Positions 9,423 to 18,525 are shown, counted from the stretch's first letter. The stretch is DNA of 64,000 nucleotides from Pseudomonas sp. Fl4BN1 (GCF_009908285.1 NZ_JAAARM010000018.1:88060-152059), one strand, 5' to 3'. Notes: generated by a model not told the origin, from the sequence alone. Program-made: numbers and translations.

Positions 9423-9462
9423 TTAACTTCAGACAGCTCATTGAGCTACAGCACGAAGTTAA
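9423..9462. repeat. Nested inverted repeat between rnpB and the mraZ promoter
   Basis: Outer arms TTAACTTC (9423-9430) and GAAGTTAA (9455-9462) are perfect complements and enclose a second dyad AGCTCA/TGAGCT (9435-9440, 9442-9447). On the minus strand it lies downstream of rnpB and upstream of the mraZ promoter. There is no T-run on either side, so it is not a classical terminator. Its role is unknown. Confidence 0.5.
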
Positions 9463-9541
9463 AGTGATTTGTTAAGAGTAAGATTTTTTCGGTATTACAA
9501 GAACGCTTCTGCTATTGATTCAAGCAGGGAGGGAAAAGGTG

Positions 9542-9893
9542 GAGAGTCGATCTGTAAGCCGGGTTCTGTCGAGGACAGTCATTCCTCTACGATGGCCATC
9601 ACTGGACATCTTTAGCAACCTACCCGGTTCCAGCGCGGGCCACGCCTTGGAACCCTATTTGGTCTTGCTCCGAGTGGGGTTTACCTAGCCACGAACTGTT
9701 ACCAGACGTGCGGTGCGCTCTTACCGCACCTTTTCACCCTTACCGGCACCGAAGTGCTTAGGCGGTTATTTTCTGTGGCACTTTCCGTAGGCTCGCGCCT
9801 CCCAGGCATTACCTGGCACTCCGCCCTATGGAGCCCGGACTTTCCTCCCCCCTCTAATTTTCATAGAGGGCAGCGACTGTCCAATCGACTCTC
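9542..9893 (-). ncRNA. rnpB: RNase P RNA (M1 RNA, class A)
   Basis: The minus-strand transcript begins GAGAGTCGATTGGACAG and ends CCCGGCTTACAGATCGACTC. Its termini pair to form helix P1, the standard layout of bacterial class A RNase P RNA. The length of about 350 nt fits. Internal conserved pieces such as GAGGAAAGTCCGGGCTCC are readable on that strand. It is the catalytic RNA that trims tRNA 5' leaders. Placement between mraZ and rsmI is normal for Pseudomonas. Ends are approximate to a few bases. Confidence 0.96.
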
Positions 9894-9901
9894 CGCCGCG
9901 C

Positions 9902-9930
9902 AGATTAACGGCAGAGCGGCCTAAGAACAA
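9902..9930 (-). promoter_or_regulatory. Promoter of rnpB
   Basis: Minus-strand -35 TTGTTC (9925-9930), a 17-bp spacer and -10 TAATCT (9902-9907) lie about 8 bp before the mature 5' end of rnpB, followed by a GC-rich discriminator as is common for stable RNAs. Confidence 0.65.
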
Positions 9931-9964
9931 GCGCTAAAAGCCTTTGGCCACCCTGCTACGTAAT

Positions 9965-10837
9965 TTATTGCCCCTTCTGTTTATCCAGGGCCACCTGATA
10001 CAGCACATTCTTGCGCTCACCGGTAATTTCAGCAGCCAACGCAGCCGCCCTCTTGAGCGGCATCTCCTTGAGCAGCAAATCAAGAATACGCATCGACTCA
10101 CTGCTGATCGCTTCGTCACTTTCCGGCACCGTCCATCCCGCGACCAACACCACGCACTCTCCACGCTGCTGATTGCTGTCGGACTCGACGAACTGGCGCA
10201 ACTCGGAAAGCGGCAAGCCCTTGAGGGTTTCGAAGGTTTTGGTCAGTTCACGAGCCAGCAACGCCGGCCGCTCACCACCGAACACCGACTCCATGTCCTG
10301 CAGACACTCGAGAATGCGATGCGGCGCCTCATAGAAAATCAGCGTCCGCGGCTCTTCCTTGACCAACTCCAGTCGCGCCCGACGCCCAACGGCCTTGGCC
10401 GGCAGAAATCCCTCGAAGATAAACCGATCCGACGGCAGGCCCGCTGCCGACAGCGCTGCGATCAGCGCACAAGCCCCTGGCACCGGCACCACGTTGATAC
10501 CTGCGGCCCGAGCCTGGCGCACCAAGTGATAACCCGGATCGGAAATCAGCGGGGTACCAGCATCGGAGATCAAGGCAACGTTATCGCCCGCCAATAAACG
10601 GGTAATGAAACGACTACCCTCATCACGCTCGTTATGCTCATGACAGGCTGCCAAAGGAGTGGAAATCCCGAAGTGCTGCATCAATCGCTGGGAGTGCCGA
10701 GTATCCTCAGCCGCGATCAATGACACCTCGCGCAATAACTTCAGGGCCCGAGCACTGATGTCATCCAGGTTGCCAATGGGCGTCGCCACCACATAAAGCG
10801 AGCCAGCAATGGAATTCAAAGGACCTGGAGCAGTCAA
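9965..10837 (-). CDS. rsmI: RsmI, 16S rRNA (cytidine1402-2'-O)-methyltransferase
   Basis: A tetrapyrrole-methylase fold enzyme that methylates the ribose of C1402 in 16S rRNA, complementing RsmH. The N-terminus has LYVVATPIGNLDDIS, followed by AAEDTRHS and ISDAGTPLISDPG, all RsmI signatures. The open frame extends far upstream, but no good start lies there. A TTG at 10837 is preceded by AAGAGGTG with a 6-nt gap and gives 290 residues beginning (M)TAPGPLNS, close to the family length. The GTG at 10846 is the alternative. It diverges from lpoA. Confidence 0.93.
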   Translation of the reverse strand: MTAPGPLNSIAGSLYVVATPIGNLDDISARALKLLREVSLIAAEDTRHSQRLMQHFGISTPLAACHEHNERDEGSRFITRLLAGDNVALISDAGTPLISDPGYHLVRQARAAGINVVPVPGACALIAALSAAGLPSDRFIFEGFLPAKAVGRRARLELVKEEPRTLIFYEAPHRILECLQDMESVFGGERPALLARELTKTFETLKGLPLSELRQFVESDSNQQRGECVVLVAGWTVPESDEAISSESMRILDLLLKEMPLKRAAALAAEITGERKNVLYQVALDKQKGQ

Positions 10838-11056
10838 AGCGCACACCTCTTGATCGACAAAAGCGTCATTGTAGCGCGTTGAAGTCTTCTCAATACGCCT
10901 CACAATCGCGCAACGCTCCAGCCCATTGCGACCTTTTATGCACCACAGCAACATTTGCATCAGCTAAATAGACGGTTTATCACCTCTAACATCGCGCCCC
11001 GGCCAGCGCTTGGGTACAATTCCACGCTAATTTGATCGAGTATCAGGAACACTTAC

Positions 11057-12868
11057 ATGATCGCTTGCCTGCGGCTGTTTCTTGCCCTCTGCCTGGCTAC
11101 CCTTCTGGTGGCTTGCGCCAGCTCGCCCTCCTCCAGTCTTGGCGAACTTCCACGGACACCGGATGCCAGCATCGAGCAGCTGCTCGAACAGGCCGCCGCC
11201 AGCAAAAGCCCGGACAAGGCCGCCCTCTTGCGCCTGAGCGCTGCTGACCTGGCCTATCGTCAAGGCAATGCCGGACGCGCCGGACAGATCCTCCAGCAAG
11301 TACCGCTGGACCAGCTCAAACCCGCCCAGCAGATCTTTGCCAGCACCCTGGCTGCAGAACTGGCGATGGTGCGCAATCAGCCAAAAGCTGCGCTGACCGC
11401 GCTGAGCCACCCCAGCCTGCAACACTTGGGCGAGTTGCCAGCAGCTCAGCAGATCCGTACCGGCAGCGTTTACGCTCGTGCCCTGGAAGCCGATGGCCAG
11501 ACATTGGCCGCTGCAAAGCAGCGAATCCTGATCGCACCGCTACTGAAAGATGACGCCGCAGCGAAAAACCATGAGGCCATCTGGGCCCTGATTGCCGCCC
11601 TGCCCACCGATCAGTTGCAGCCTGCAGGCAACGACGACCTGGCCGGCTGGCTGAGCCTGGCCCTGGCAGTCAAGACTGCGGGCACCCTGGAGCAGCAACA
11701 GGCAGCCATCGATAACTGGCGCGCGCAGAATCCGAAGCACCCTGCCGCCCTTCAACTGCCGCAACCGCTGATCAAGCTCAAGGAACTGGCCAGCCAGCCG
11801 ATTTCGAAAATCGCTTTGCTGCTGCCACAGGACGGCCCTCTGGCTTCAGTCTCCAAAGCGCTGCGTGAAGGCTTCATGGCCGCTCACTATCAGGCTCAGC
11901 AAGCCGGACAAAAACCACCTAGCATCGAGTTCTACGACAGCTCGCGCCTGAGCTCCCTGGATGACTTCTACCGCAAGGCCCAGGCTGCCGGCGTGCAACT
12001 GGTGGTTGGCCCGCTGGAAAAACCACTGGTCAAGCAACTCGCCGCGCGCCCACAACTGCCGATCACTACCCTTGCCCTGAACTACAGCGAGGGCGAACAA
12101 GGCCCGGCGCAGTTGTTCCAGTTTGGCCTGGCGGCAGAAGACGAAGCTCGTGAAGTTTCTCGCCGCGCCCGCGCCGATGGTTTGCATCGTGCTGCTGCGC
12201 TGGTCCCCAAAGGCGAGTGGGGCGACCGCGTGCTGAAGGCCTTCCGCCAGGATTGGGAAGCCAATGGCGGTAGCGTGATCGGTATCGAACGCGTTGACCA
12301 ACCTGTCGCCTTGGCCCAGCAGATTGCCGACCTGTTCAAATTGCGCCAAAGCGAAGGCCGCGCCAAGAGCCTGCAGAGCACCGTAGGCACTCAAGTCGCC
12401 GCACAACCATCGCGCCGCCAGGACATCGAGTTCATTTTCCTCGCTGCCACTCCGCAACAGGCCCAACAGATCAAGCCGACCCTGAACTTCCAGTACGCTG
12501 GCGACGTTCCGGTGTACGCCACCTCCAACGTGTTCAGCGCCAGCGGGGACCAGAACCAGTACAACGACATGAATGGCGTGATGTTCTGCGAAACGCCTTG
12601 GCTGCTGGATGCCAACGGCACTCTGCGCCGTCAGGTCACCGCACAATGGCCACAAGCCGGAGGCAGCCTCGGCCGTCTTTACGCCATGGGGGCCGACGCC
12701 TATCGCCTGGCGCCACGCCTGGGCCAACTCAAGGCTTTGCCAGACAGCCGGATAGAAGGTGAATCCGGCAGCCTGGGCATGGCCGCAGGCCAGCGCATCG
12801 AACGCCAGTTGCCATGGGCCAAGTTCGTCGGGGGCCAGGTCACTCGCCTGCCCGACACGCCGCGCTAA
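11057..12868 (+). CDS. lpoA: LpoA, outer-membrane lipoprotein activator of penicillin-binding proteins
   Basis: A 603-residue lipoprotein. The signal peptide ends in the lipobox LLVAC with the lipidated cysteine at residue 20. An N-terminal helical, TPR-like region (about 30-250) is followed by a periplasmic-binding-protein-like domain starting near KIALLLPQDGPLASVSKA. LpoA reaches from the outer membrane to stimulate a class A PBP (PBP1A in E. coli). It overlaps yraN by one base and begins the lpoA-yraN-diaA-dolP set, which is conserved in gammaproteobacteria. Confidence 0.94.
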   Translation: MIACLRLFLALCLATLLVACASSPSSSLGELPRTPDASIEQLLEQAAASKSPDKAALLRLSAADLAYRQGNAGRAGQILQQVPLDQLKPAQQIFASTLAAELAMVRNQPKAALTALSHPSLQHLGELPAAQQIRTGSVYARALEADGQTLAAAKQRILIAPLLKDDAAAKNHEAIWALIAALPTDQLQPAGNDDLAGWLSLALAVKTAGTLEQQQAAIDNWRAQNPKHPAALQLPQPLIKLKELASQPISKIALLLPQDGPLASVSKALREGFMAAHYQAQQAGQKPPSIEFYDSSRLSSLDDFYRKAQAAGVQLVVGPLEKPLVKQLAARPQLPITTLALNYSEGEQGPAQLFQFGLAAEDEAREVSRRARADGLHRAAALVPKGEWGDRVLKAFRQDWEANGGSVIGIERVDQPVALAQQIADLFKLRQSEGRAKSLQSTVGTQVAAQPSRRQDIEFIFLAATPQQAQQIKPTLNFQYAGDVPVYATSNVFSASGDQNQYNDMNGVMFCETPWLLDANGTLRRQVTAQWPQAGGSLGRLYAMGADAYRLAPRLGQLKALPDSRIEGESGSLGMAAGQRIERQLPWAKFVGGQVTRLPDTPR

Positions 12869-13239
12869 TGCCTCAAGGATCACGCCAGCAAAGCGGAAGA
12901 GATGCCGAGTGCCAAGCACTCAGGCATCTGCAGCAGCAAGGACTGCGCCTATTGGCGCAGAACTGGCTGTGTAAGCGCGGCGAGCTTGATCTGGTCATGC
13001 TTGACGGCGATACAGTAGTATTCGTCGAAGTCCGCTACAGACAACACACTCAATGGGGTGGCGCGCTGGGCAGTATCGATGGGCGCAAGCGCCAAAAGCT
13101 GATCCTCGCTGCGCAGAGCTTCCTGCAACGCGAATCACGCTGGTCCAACCACCCCTGCCGTTTCGACGTGGTCGCCATTGACGGCAGCCCGGGTGCAGAA
13201 GCCCACTTGAACTGGCTACGCAATGCCTTTGACAGCTGA
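12868..13239 (+). CDS. yraN: YraN (UPF0102), predicted endonuclease-like protein
   Basis: A 123-residue protein starting at the ATG of a TAATG overlap with lpoA. It has a restriction-endonuclease-like (PD-(D/E)xK) core: NWLCKRGELDLVMLDG followed by VVFVEVRYR, placing acidic residues and a basic residue as in Holliday-junction-resolvase-like folds. The biological role of the UPF0102 family is not settled. Conserved linkage to diaA suggests a DNA-related task. Confidence 0.93.
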   Translation: MPQGSRQQSGRDAECQALRHLQQQGLRLLAQNWLCKRGELDLVMLDGDTVVFVEVRYRQHTQWGGALGSIDGRKRQKLILAAQSFLQRESRWSNHPCRFDVVAIDGSPGAEAHLNWLRNAFDS

Positions 13240-13343
13240 AAGACGCCCTCAGGCCGCACCCATTTTCACTCAACTTTTTTGCTCTTTGCTTTGCGGGCTG
13301 CACATTCACGTGCCACCAAGCCGCGCCACTTAAGGTCACACAG

Positions 13344-13937
13344 ATGGACATGCAATCCCGAATTCGCCAGCTTTTTCAGGCCAGTATCGATACCAAGCAA
13401 CAGGCGATGGACGTACTTGCACCGCACATCGAGCAAGCCAGCCAGGTCATGGTCAACGCCCTGCTCAACGAAGGCAAAATGCTCTCCTGTGGCAACGGTG
13501 GCTCCGCCGGCGACGCCCAGCACTTCTCCTCCGAGCTGCTCAACCGCTTTGAACGTGAACGCCCCAGCCTGCCGGCGATTGCCCTGACCACCGACAGCTC
13601 GACCATTACCTCGATTGCCAACGACTACAGCTACAACGAAATCTTCTCCAAACAGATCCGCGCCCTGGGCCAGCCCGGCGATGTGTTGCTGGCGATTTCC
13701 ACCAGTGGCAACTCGGCGAACATTATTCAAGCCATCCAGGCCGCACATGATCGAGAAATGATTGTCGTAGCATTGACCGGCCGCGACGGCGGCGGCATGG
13801 CTTCGCTGCTACTGCCCGAAGATGTCGAGATTCGCGTCCCGGCCACCGTCACTGCACGTATTCAAGAAGTCCACCTGCTGGCGATCCACTGCCTTTGCGA
13901 CTTGATCGACAGCCAATTGTTCGGGAGTGAAGAATGA
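13344..13937 (+). CDS. diaA: DiaA-type SIS-domain protein (DnaA initiator-associating; phosphoheptose isomerase family)
   Basis: A 197-residue single SIS-domain protein. Sugar-phosphate-binding signatures are SCGNGGSAGDAQHFSSEL (about 49-66) and ISTSGNSANI (about 119-128). It is often labelled GmhA by similarity, but the gene order yraN-diaA-dolP is that of DiaA, the DnaA-binding protein that times replication initiation in E. coli. The sequence alone cannot exclude isomerase activity. The stop overlaps the start of the BON lipoprotein by 4 bp. Confidence 0.85.
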   Translation: MDMQSRIRQLFQASIDTKQQAMDVLAPHIEQASQVMVNALLNEGKMLSCGNGGSAGDAQHFSSELLNRFERERPSLPAIALTTDSSTITSIANDYSYNEIFSKQIRALGQPGDVLLAISTSGNSANIIQAIQAAHDREMIVVALTGRDGGGMASLLLPEDVEIRVPATVTARIQEVHLLAIHCLCDLIDSQLFGSEE

Positions 13938-14512
13938 CCCCTAATCGCCTTGGCCTTCTAGCCCTGACCTTGTGTCTAAGCATCACTGGTTGCAGCTCGG
14001 TGATCACCGCCACCCGCGACAAGCCCATTGATGATGATCGCGGTACTCGCACCTTCGGCAGCAAGATCGACGACTCACTGATCGAGACCAAAGTCAGCGT
14101 CAACGTCGCCAAAGCCAACCCGGACCTGGAAAACAACTCGCACATCGTCGTCAGCAGCTTCAACGGCATCGTTCTGCTGGCGGGCCAGACACCGCGCGCC
14201 GACCTCAAGGCCATGGCCGAGCAGGCCGCCAGCGAGGTACAGCGGGTCAAGAAGGTCCATAACGAACTGCAGGTACTACCGCCTTCCGGATTTCTGGCGC
14301 GCCAGAACGATGGCTGGCTGACCACCAAGATCAAGACCCAGATGCTCGCCGACGCTAGCGTACCCGCCTCGCGCATCAAGGTCGTGACCGAGAACGGCAT
14401 CGTTTACCTGCTGGGCCTGCTGACCCAACAGGAAGCCGCTCAAGCCACCAACCTGGTGCAGGGCGTTTCCGGCGTACAGAGAATCGTCAAATTGTTTGAA
14501 TACATCGACTGA
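13934..14512 (+). CDS. dolP: DolP-like BON-domain outer-membrane lipoprotein
   Basis: A 192-residue lipoprotein with lipobox SITGC (cysteine 20) and two BON domains. The first begins near DDSLIETKVSVNVAKANPDL. The second is at WLTTKIKTQMLADASVPASR through GVSGVQRIVKLFEYID. E. coli DolP (YraP) supports outer-membrane integrity at the division site. The gene overlaps diaA by 4 bp and ends before a bidirectional terminator. Confidence 0.92.
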   Translation: MTPNRLGLLALTLCLSITGCSSVITATRDKPIDDDRGTRTFGSKIDDSLIETKVSVNVAKANPDLENNSHIVVSSFNGIVLLAGQTPRADLKAMAEQAASEVQRVKKVHNELQVLPPSGFLARQNDGWLTTKIKTQMLADASVPASRIKVVTENGIVYLLGLLTQQEAAQATNLVQGVSGVQRIVKLFEYID

Positions 14513-14534
14513 CACGCAGCTCTGACAGATACAA

Positions 14535-14564
14535 AAAAGGCGATCCATTCGGATCGCCTTTTTT
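14535..14564. terminator. Bidirectional terminator between dolP and sspB
   Basis: AAGGCGATCC / GGATCGCCTT form a 10-bp perfect stem with loop ATTC (14537-14560), flanked by A-runs on the left and T-runs on the right. It can therefore stop transcription from both converging operons. Confidence 0.92.
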
Positions 14565-14565
14565 A

Positions 14566-14982
14566 TTACTTGACCACCTTCAAGCTCGGCCGGCCACTTG
14601 GACGCGGCGGCTCACTGTCAGGTGGCGGCATATCATCATCCGACTCGACGCCCTCTTCATCTTCATCAAGAGACGACTCGAGATCGAAGACCATACCCTG
14701 GCCATTCTCTCGCGCGTAAATCCCGAGAATCGCAGCGATAGGCACGTGCAAGCTGTGAGGCACACCACCAAAGCGTCCCTCAAAGGTCACGGCATCGTTG
14801 TCCATGTGCAGATGGCGCACAGCACTGGGCGAAATGTTCAGGACGATCTGTCCGTCACTGGCAAAGCCCTGGGGCACCTGCACCGCCGGGTACTCGGAAT
14901 TCACCAGCATGTGCGGGGTGCAATCGTTGTCCACAATCCACTCATAGAGCGCACGGACCAGATAAGGTCGACTGGAGTTCAT
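14566..14982 (-). CDS. sspB: SspB, ClpXP specificity-enhancing adaptor
   Basis: A 138-residue protein. The N-terminal substrate-binding domain (MNSSRPYLVRALYEWI... GRFGGVPHSLHVPI... VLGIYARENGQGM-like) binds SsrA-tagged proteins. An acidic linker (DEDEEGVESDDD) leads to a short basic-hydrophobic tail (RPSLKVVK) that docks on ClpX. It is 16 bp downstream of sspA, the usual pair. The sequence of all three parts matches the SspB layout. Confidence 0.96.
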   Translation of the reverse strand: MNSSRPYLVRALYEWIVDNDCTPHMLVNSEYPAVQVPQGFASDGQIVLNISPSAVRHLHMDNDAVTFEGRFGGVPHSLHVPIAAILGIYARENGQGMVFDLESSLDEDEEGVESDDDMPPPDSEPPRPSGRPSLKVVK

Positions 14983-14998
14983 AGCGGCTCCTTAAGCC

Positions 14999-15616
14999 TC
15001 AGCGCATATCACGTTCGACACCAGACAGACTCGCCTGGAAAGCCTCACGCGCAAATTGACGCTCCATATAATCGAGCAACGGCTTGGCCTGCCGCGGCAG
15101 TTCAATACCCAGAATCGGCAATCTCCAGAGTATGGGCAGTAGGCAGCAGTCCACCAGGCTTTGTTCCTCACTGAGGAAAAATGGCTTGTCTGCGAATAGC
15201 GGAGAAACTCCGGTCAAACTTTCACGCAATTCCTTACGCGCCAGCACCCGAGCGGCTTCCTTGGTTCGAGCATCAAGAATCAAGTCCACCTGCCCACACC
15301 AGTCACGCTGAATCCGGTGTATCAGCAAACGGCTATTAGCCCGCGCCACAGGATAAACCGGCAGCAATGGTGGGTGCGGATAACGCTCATCCAGGTACTC
15401 CATCACCACTGTCGACTCCCACAACGCCAGGTCACGATCGACCAGCGTAGGCAAGCTCCCGTATGGATTCACTTCGATCAGCTTTGGCGGCTGACGACCC
15501 GCCTCCACACTGATGATCTCGGCGCTGACACCTTTCTCCGCAAGCACAATGCGCACCCGGTGGGAATAGTGGTCGGCGGGGTCGGAGTAACAGGCCAACC
15601 GATTGGTCACGCCCAT
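14999..15616 (-). CDS. sspA: SspA, stringent starvation protein A (RNA polymerase-associated)
   Basis: A 205-residue GST-fold protein without evident GST catalysis. The thioredoxin-like N-domain (CYSDPADHYSHRVRIVLAEKG... NPYGSLPTLVDRDLALWES) is followed by a helical C-domain. SspA binds RNA polymerase and affects stationary-phase and virulence genes in pseudomonads and enterics. A strong GAGGAGG ribosome-binding site precedes the ATG. It lies downstream of the petABC terminator. Confidence 0.96.
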   Translation of the reverse strand: MGVTNRLACYSDPADHYSHRVRIVLAEKGVSAEIISVEAGRQPPKLIEVNPYGSLPTLVDRDLALWESTVVMEYLDERYPHPPLLPVYPVARANSRLLIHRIQRDWCGQVDLILDARTKEAARVLARKELRESLTGVSPLFADKPFFLSEEQSLVDCCLLPILWRLPILGIELPRQAKPLLDYMERQFAREAFQASLSGVERDMR

Positions 15617-15653
15617 GGCGGTCCTCCTCGCTTGTTGAAATTATCGGAAGCAG

Positions 15654-15680
15654 AAAAAACGAGCGCGCCCTGAAGGCGCC
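15654..15680 (-). terminator. Terminator downstream of the petABC operon
   Basis: On the minus strand GCGCC / GGCGC forms a short stem with a TTCAG loop, followed within a few bases by TTTTTT (plus-strand AAAAAA at 15654-15659). It lies between petC and sspA. Confidence 0.55.
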
Positions 15681-15768
15681 TCTGGTAACACCCGGATGAT
15701 ACAGGGTTGTTACAGTTTCAGAGACGCCCTTGGGCGCGCACGTTCAACAACTGATGCTTAAAACGTTA

Positions 15769-16548
15769 TTAATGCACATCTTTCCAATATTCGCGCTTCA
15801 GCAGATAGGCGAACACGAAGAAGAAGGCCAGGTACAAGAGTACATAAGTACCGATGCGCTGGTGCTGCAGTTTGACCGGGTTGGCCGAGTAAGCCAGGAA
15901 GGTCACCAGATTCTTGACCTTCTCGTCGAACTGCGCCTCATTGAGGGTGCCCGTGTTTTCCTTGATGGTCAGCTGATCGCAAGCCTCATGCGTCAGAGGC
16001 GTGCCGGTCAGCGGATCGTATTGCTTCTTGCCGTCCTCGACAATCTGGACCTGCTTGCAACCAATCACCTGACGGCCTTGCAGACCGACCAGAACGTTAG
16101 GCATACCCACATTCGGGAACACCGTGTTGTTCACACCCCAAGGCCGCGAAGGGTCCTCGTAGAAGGACTTCAGGTAACCATAGAGCCAGTCGGTACCACG
16201 CACACGAGCTACCAAGGTCAGGTCCGGCGGCGCAGCACCGAACCAGGTCTTGGCATCCGCCGGCTGCATGCCGATGTTCATGTGGTCACCGATCTTTGCT
16301 CCGGTGAACACCAGATTGCTCAGCATCAGGTCGTGAGGGATGCCCAAGTCATCGGCAACTCGCTCATAACGCTGGAACTTGGCGCTGTGGCAGCCCATGC
16401 AGTAGTTGGCAAAGGTACGCGCACCATCTTGCAGGGCAGCTTTGTCAGACAGGTCGATGTCGACCTTTTCCAACTCAGGACCGTGCTCGGCTGCGAAAGA
16501 CAATACAGGCATAGCAGCAAGAATCAGTACAGCAAATAGCTTTTTCAT
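15769..16548 (-). CDS. petC: Cytochrome c1 of the bc1 complex
   Basis: A 259-residue precursor with a signal peptide ending at about LSFAA. The haem c site is C50-MG-C53-H54, and a C-terminal membrane anchor (GTYVLLYLAFFFVFAYLL) ends at KREYWKDVH. An upstream in-frame start is rejected because ATG at 16548 gives a proper signal peptide and a TGATG overlap with petB. It passes electrons from the Rieske protein to periplasmic cytochrome c. Confidence 0.96.
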   Translation of the reverse strand: MKKLFAVLILAAMPVLSFAAEHGPELEKVDIDLSDKAALQDGARTFANYCMGCHSAKFQRYERVADDLGIPHDLMLSNLVFTGAKIGDHMNIGMQPADAKTWFGAAPPDLTLVARVRGTDWLYGYLKSFYEDPSRPWGVNNTVFPNVGMPNVLVGLQGRQVIGCKQVQIVEDGKKQYDPLTGTPLTHEACDQLTIKENTGTLNEAQFDEKVKNLVTFLAYSANPVKLQHQRIGTYVLLYLAFFFVFAYLLKREYWKDVH

Positions 16549-17762
16549 CAGCCAGTCACCCTTTCCGGAACCGGTTTGGTCTTCTCGAGCCTGGTATAGA
16601 ACGGCATCAGAATGAAGTAGGCGAAGTACAGGAAGGTACACACCTGCGACAGCAACGTACGACCCGGAGTCGGTGCGAGCACGCCCAGCACTCCCAGGAT
16701 CACGAACGAGATGCAGAACACCAGCAACCAGATCTTGCTCAGCATGCCTTTGTAGCGCATTGACTTGACCGGACTACGGTCCAGCCATGGCAGCACGAAC
16801 AGCACGGCAATAGCGGCACCCATGGCAACAACACCCATGAGCTTGTCTGGGATTGCACGCAAAATTGCGTAGAACGGAGTGAAGTACCACACCGGAGCAA
16901 TGTGCTCAGGCGTCTTGAACGCGTTAGCTTGTTCGAAGTTCGGTTTTTCGAGGAAATAACCACCCATTTCCGGAAAGAAGAACACGATCGAGCAGAAGAT
17001 GAACAGGAACACCACCACGCCGACGATATCTTTCACGGTGTAGTAAGGGTGGAAAGGAATGCCGTCCAGCGGAATACCGTTCTCGTCCTTGTGCTTCTTG
17101 ATGTCCACGCCATCCGGGTTGTTCGAACCCACCTCGTGCAACGCGAGGATATGCAGCACCACCAGGCCAAGAATAACGATTGGCAAGGCCACGACGTGCA
17201 AGGCGAAGAAGCGGTTCAAGGTGATCCCGGAAATCAGGTAGTCACCACGAATCCACTGGGTCAGGTCGTCACCGATAACCGGGATCGCACCGAACAGCGA
17301 GATGATCACCTGGGCACCCCAGTAGGACATCTGTCCCCAAGGCAACAGGTAGCCCATGAAGGCCTCGGCCATCAACGCCAGATAGATCAGCATGCCGAAC
17401 AACCACACCAGCTCACGAGGCTTCTGGTAGGAACCGTAAAGCAGGCCACGGAACATGTGCAGATAGACCACGATGAAGAACGCCGAAGCGCCAGTGGAGT
17501 GCAGTAATCGCAGGATGGCGCCGTATTCGACGTCACGCATGATGTATTCAACGGAAGCAAAGGCTTCTTCCGCCGAAGGGGTGTAGCTCATGGTCAGCCA
17601 GACGCCGGTAACGATCTGATTGACCAGAACCAACAGTGCCAGGGAGCCAAAGAAATAGAAGAAGTTGAAGTTCTTCGGAGCGTAATACTTGCTGAGATGG
17701 TCTTCCCACATTTTGGTTGCGGGGAAGCGCGCATCCACCCAATCCATGAACTTGCTCATCAC
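16548..17762 (-). CDS. petB: Cytochrome b of the ubiquinol-cytochrome c reductase
   Basis: A 404-residue membrane protein with eight or more helices. Haem-ligand helices contain LLRLLHSTGASAFFIVVYLHMFRG and RFFALHVVALPIVILGLVVLHILALHEVG. The Qo-site motif appears as PEW-like AP-VWYFTPFYAILRA, with VWYF in place of the usual EWYF order. It oxidises ubiquinol and moves protons in complex III. It overlaps petA by 4 bp and petC by one base pair of codons. Confidence 0.96.
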   Translation of the reverse strand: MMSKFMDWVDARFPATKMWEDHLSKYYAPKNFNFFYFFGSLALLVLVNQIVTGVWLTMSYTPSAEEAFASVEYIMRDVEYGAILRLLHSTGASAFFIVVYLHMFRGLLYGSYQKPRELVWLFGMLIYLALMAEAFMGYLLPWGQMSYWGAQVIISLFGAIPVIGDDLTQWIRGDYLISGITLNRFFALHVVALPIVILGLVVLHILALHEVGSNNPDGVDIKKHKDENGIPLDGIPFHPYYTVKDIVGVVVFLFIFCSIVFFFPEMGGYFLEKPNFEQANAFKTPEHIAPVWYFTPFYAILRAIPDKLMGVVAMGAAIAVLFVLPWLDRSPVKSMRYKGMLSKIWLLVFCISFVILGVLGVLAPTPGRTLLSQVCTFLYFAYFILMPFYTRLEKTKPVPERVTG

Positions 17763-18352
17763 GCTTTCTCCGTGTCGACGCCAATGACGATGATGTCATC
17801 CGACTCATAGGAATGCGGCGGTACTGGCAGGTTCAAAGGCGCAGGTTGCGACTTGTAGACGCGACCAGCCAGATCGTAGTGGGAGCCGTGGCAAGGGCAG
17901 AAATAACCACCGACCCAATCCTTGCCCAGATCTGCGGGCGCCACTTCAGGACGGAAGGTCGGAGAACAGCCCAGGTGGGTGCAAATACCGATCAGCAGAA
18001 GGATCTCTGGCTTGATCGAACGCACTTCCGGGTCGACGTAGGTTGGTTGTACCGAGTTCTTGGAGTCCGGGTCAGATAGCTGGCCCTCGATCTTTTTAAG
18101 ATTGCCCAGGATTTCCTCGGTACGGCGGACGATGAACACCGGCTGACCGCGCCACTCAGCAATCATCTGCTGGCCTGGATCGATCTTGCTGATATTCACT
18201 TTCACCGGTGCACCTGCGGCTTTCGCCTTGGCACTGGGAAACCATGACCCCACGAACGGGACCGCAGCCCCCACCGCTCCAGCAGCACCCACCACGGATG
18301 TGGCTGCTACCAAGAAGCGACGCCGGCCTGCATTCACGCCGTCATTGCTCAT
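17759..18352 (-). CDS. petA: Rieske iron-sulfur protein of the bc1 complex
   Basis: A 197-residue protein with a twin-arginine-like N-terminus (GRRRFLVAATS) and a membrane helix (about 14-35). The [2Fe-2S] ligands are in C124-T-H126-LG-C129 and C152-P-C154-H155. It is the mobile electron carrier from ubiquinol to cytochrome c1. First gene of petABC. Confidence 0.97.
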   Translation of the reverse strand: MSNDGVNAGRRRFLVAATSVVGAAGAVGAAVPFVGSWFPSAKAKAAGAPVKVNISKIDPGQQMIAEWRGQPVFIVRRTEEILGNLKKIEGQLSDPDSKNSVQPTYVDPEVRSIKPEILLLIGICTHLGCSPTFRPEVAPADLGKDWVGGYFCPCHGSHYDLAGRVYKSQPAPLNLPVPPHSYESDDIIVIGVDTEKA

Positions 18353-18498
18353 TCAGTCCTCTCCCATCAGCTTTGTGGCCTGTTAAATCAGGCATCTACT
18401 AAGTAAAAATCTGAACTTATAAAAATTTTGCCGAATGGTAATGAAAAGCCCCTATTCTGACAAGGTAATTACCAAGCTGGCCAAGCCAGAAGCCTTGC

Positions 18499-18525
18499 AG
18501 TATAGGGCTTCCGCGGATGTGGCAA
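18499..18525 (-). promoter_or_regulatory. Candidate promoter of petABC
   Basis: Minus-strand TATACT (18499-18504) is preceded by TTGCCA (18520-18525) at a short 15-bp spacing, about 150 bp upstream of petA. The spacing is poor, so this is a weak call. Confidence 0.35.
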
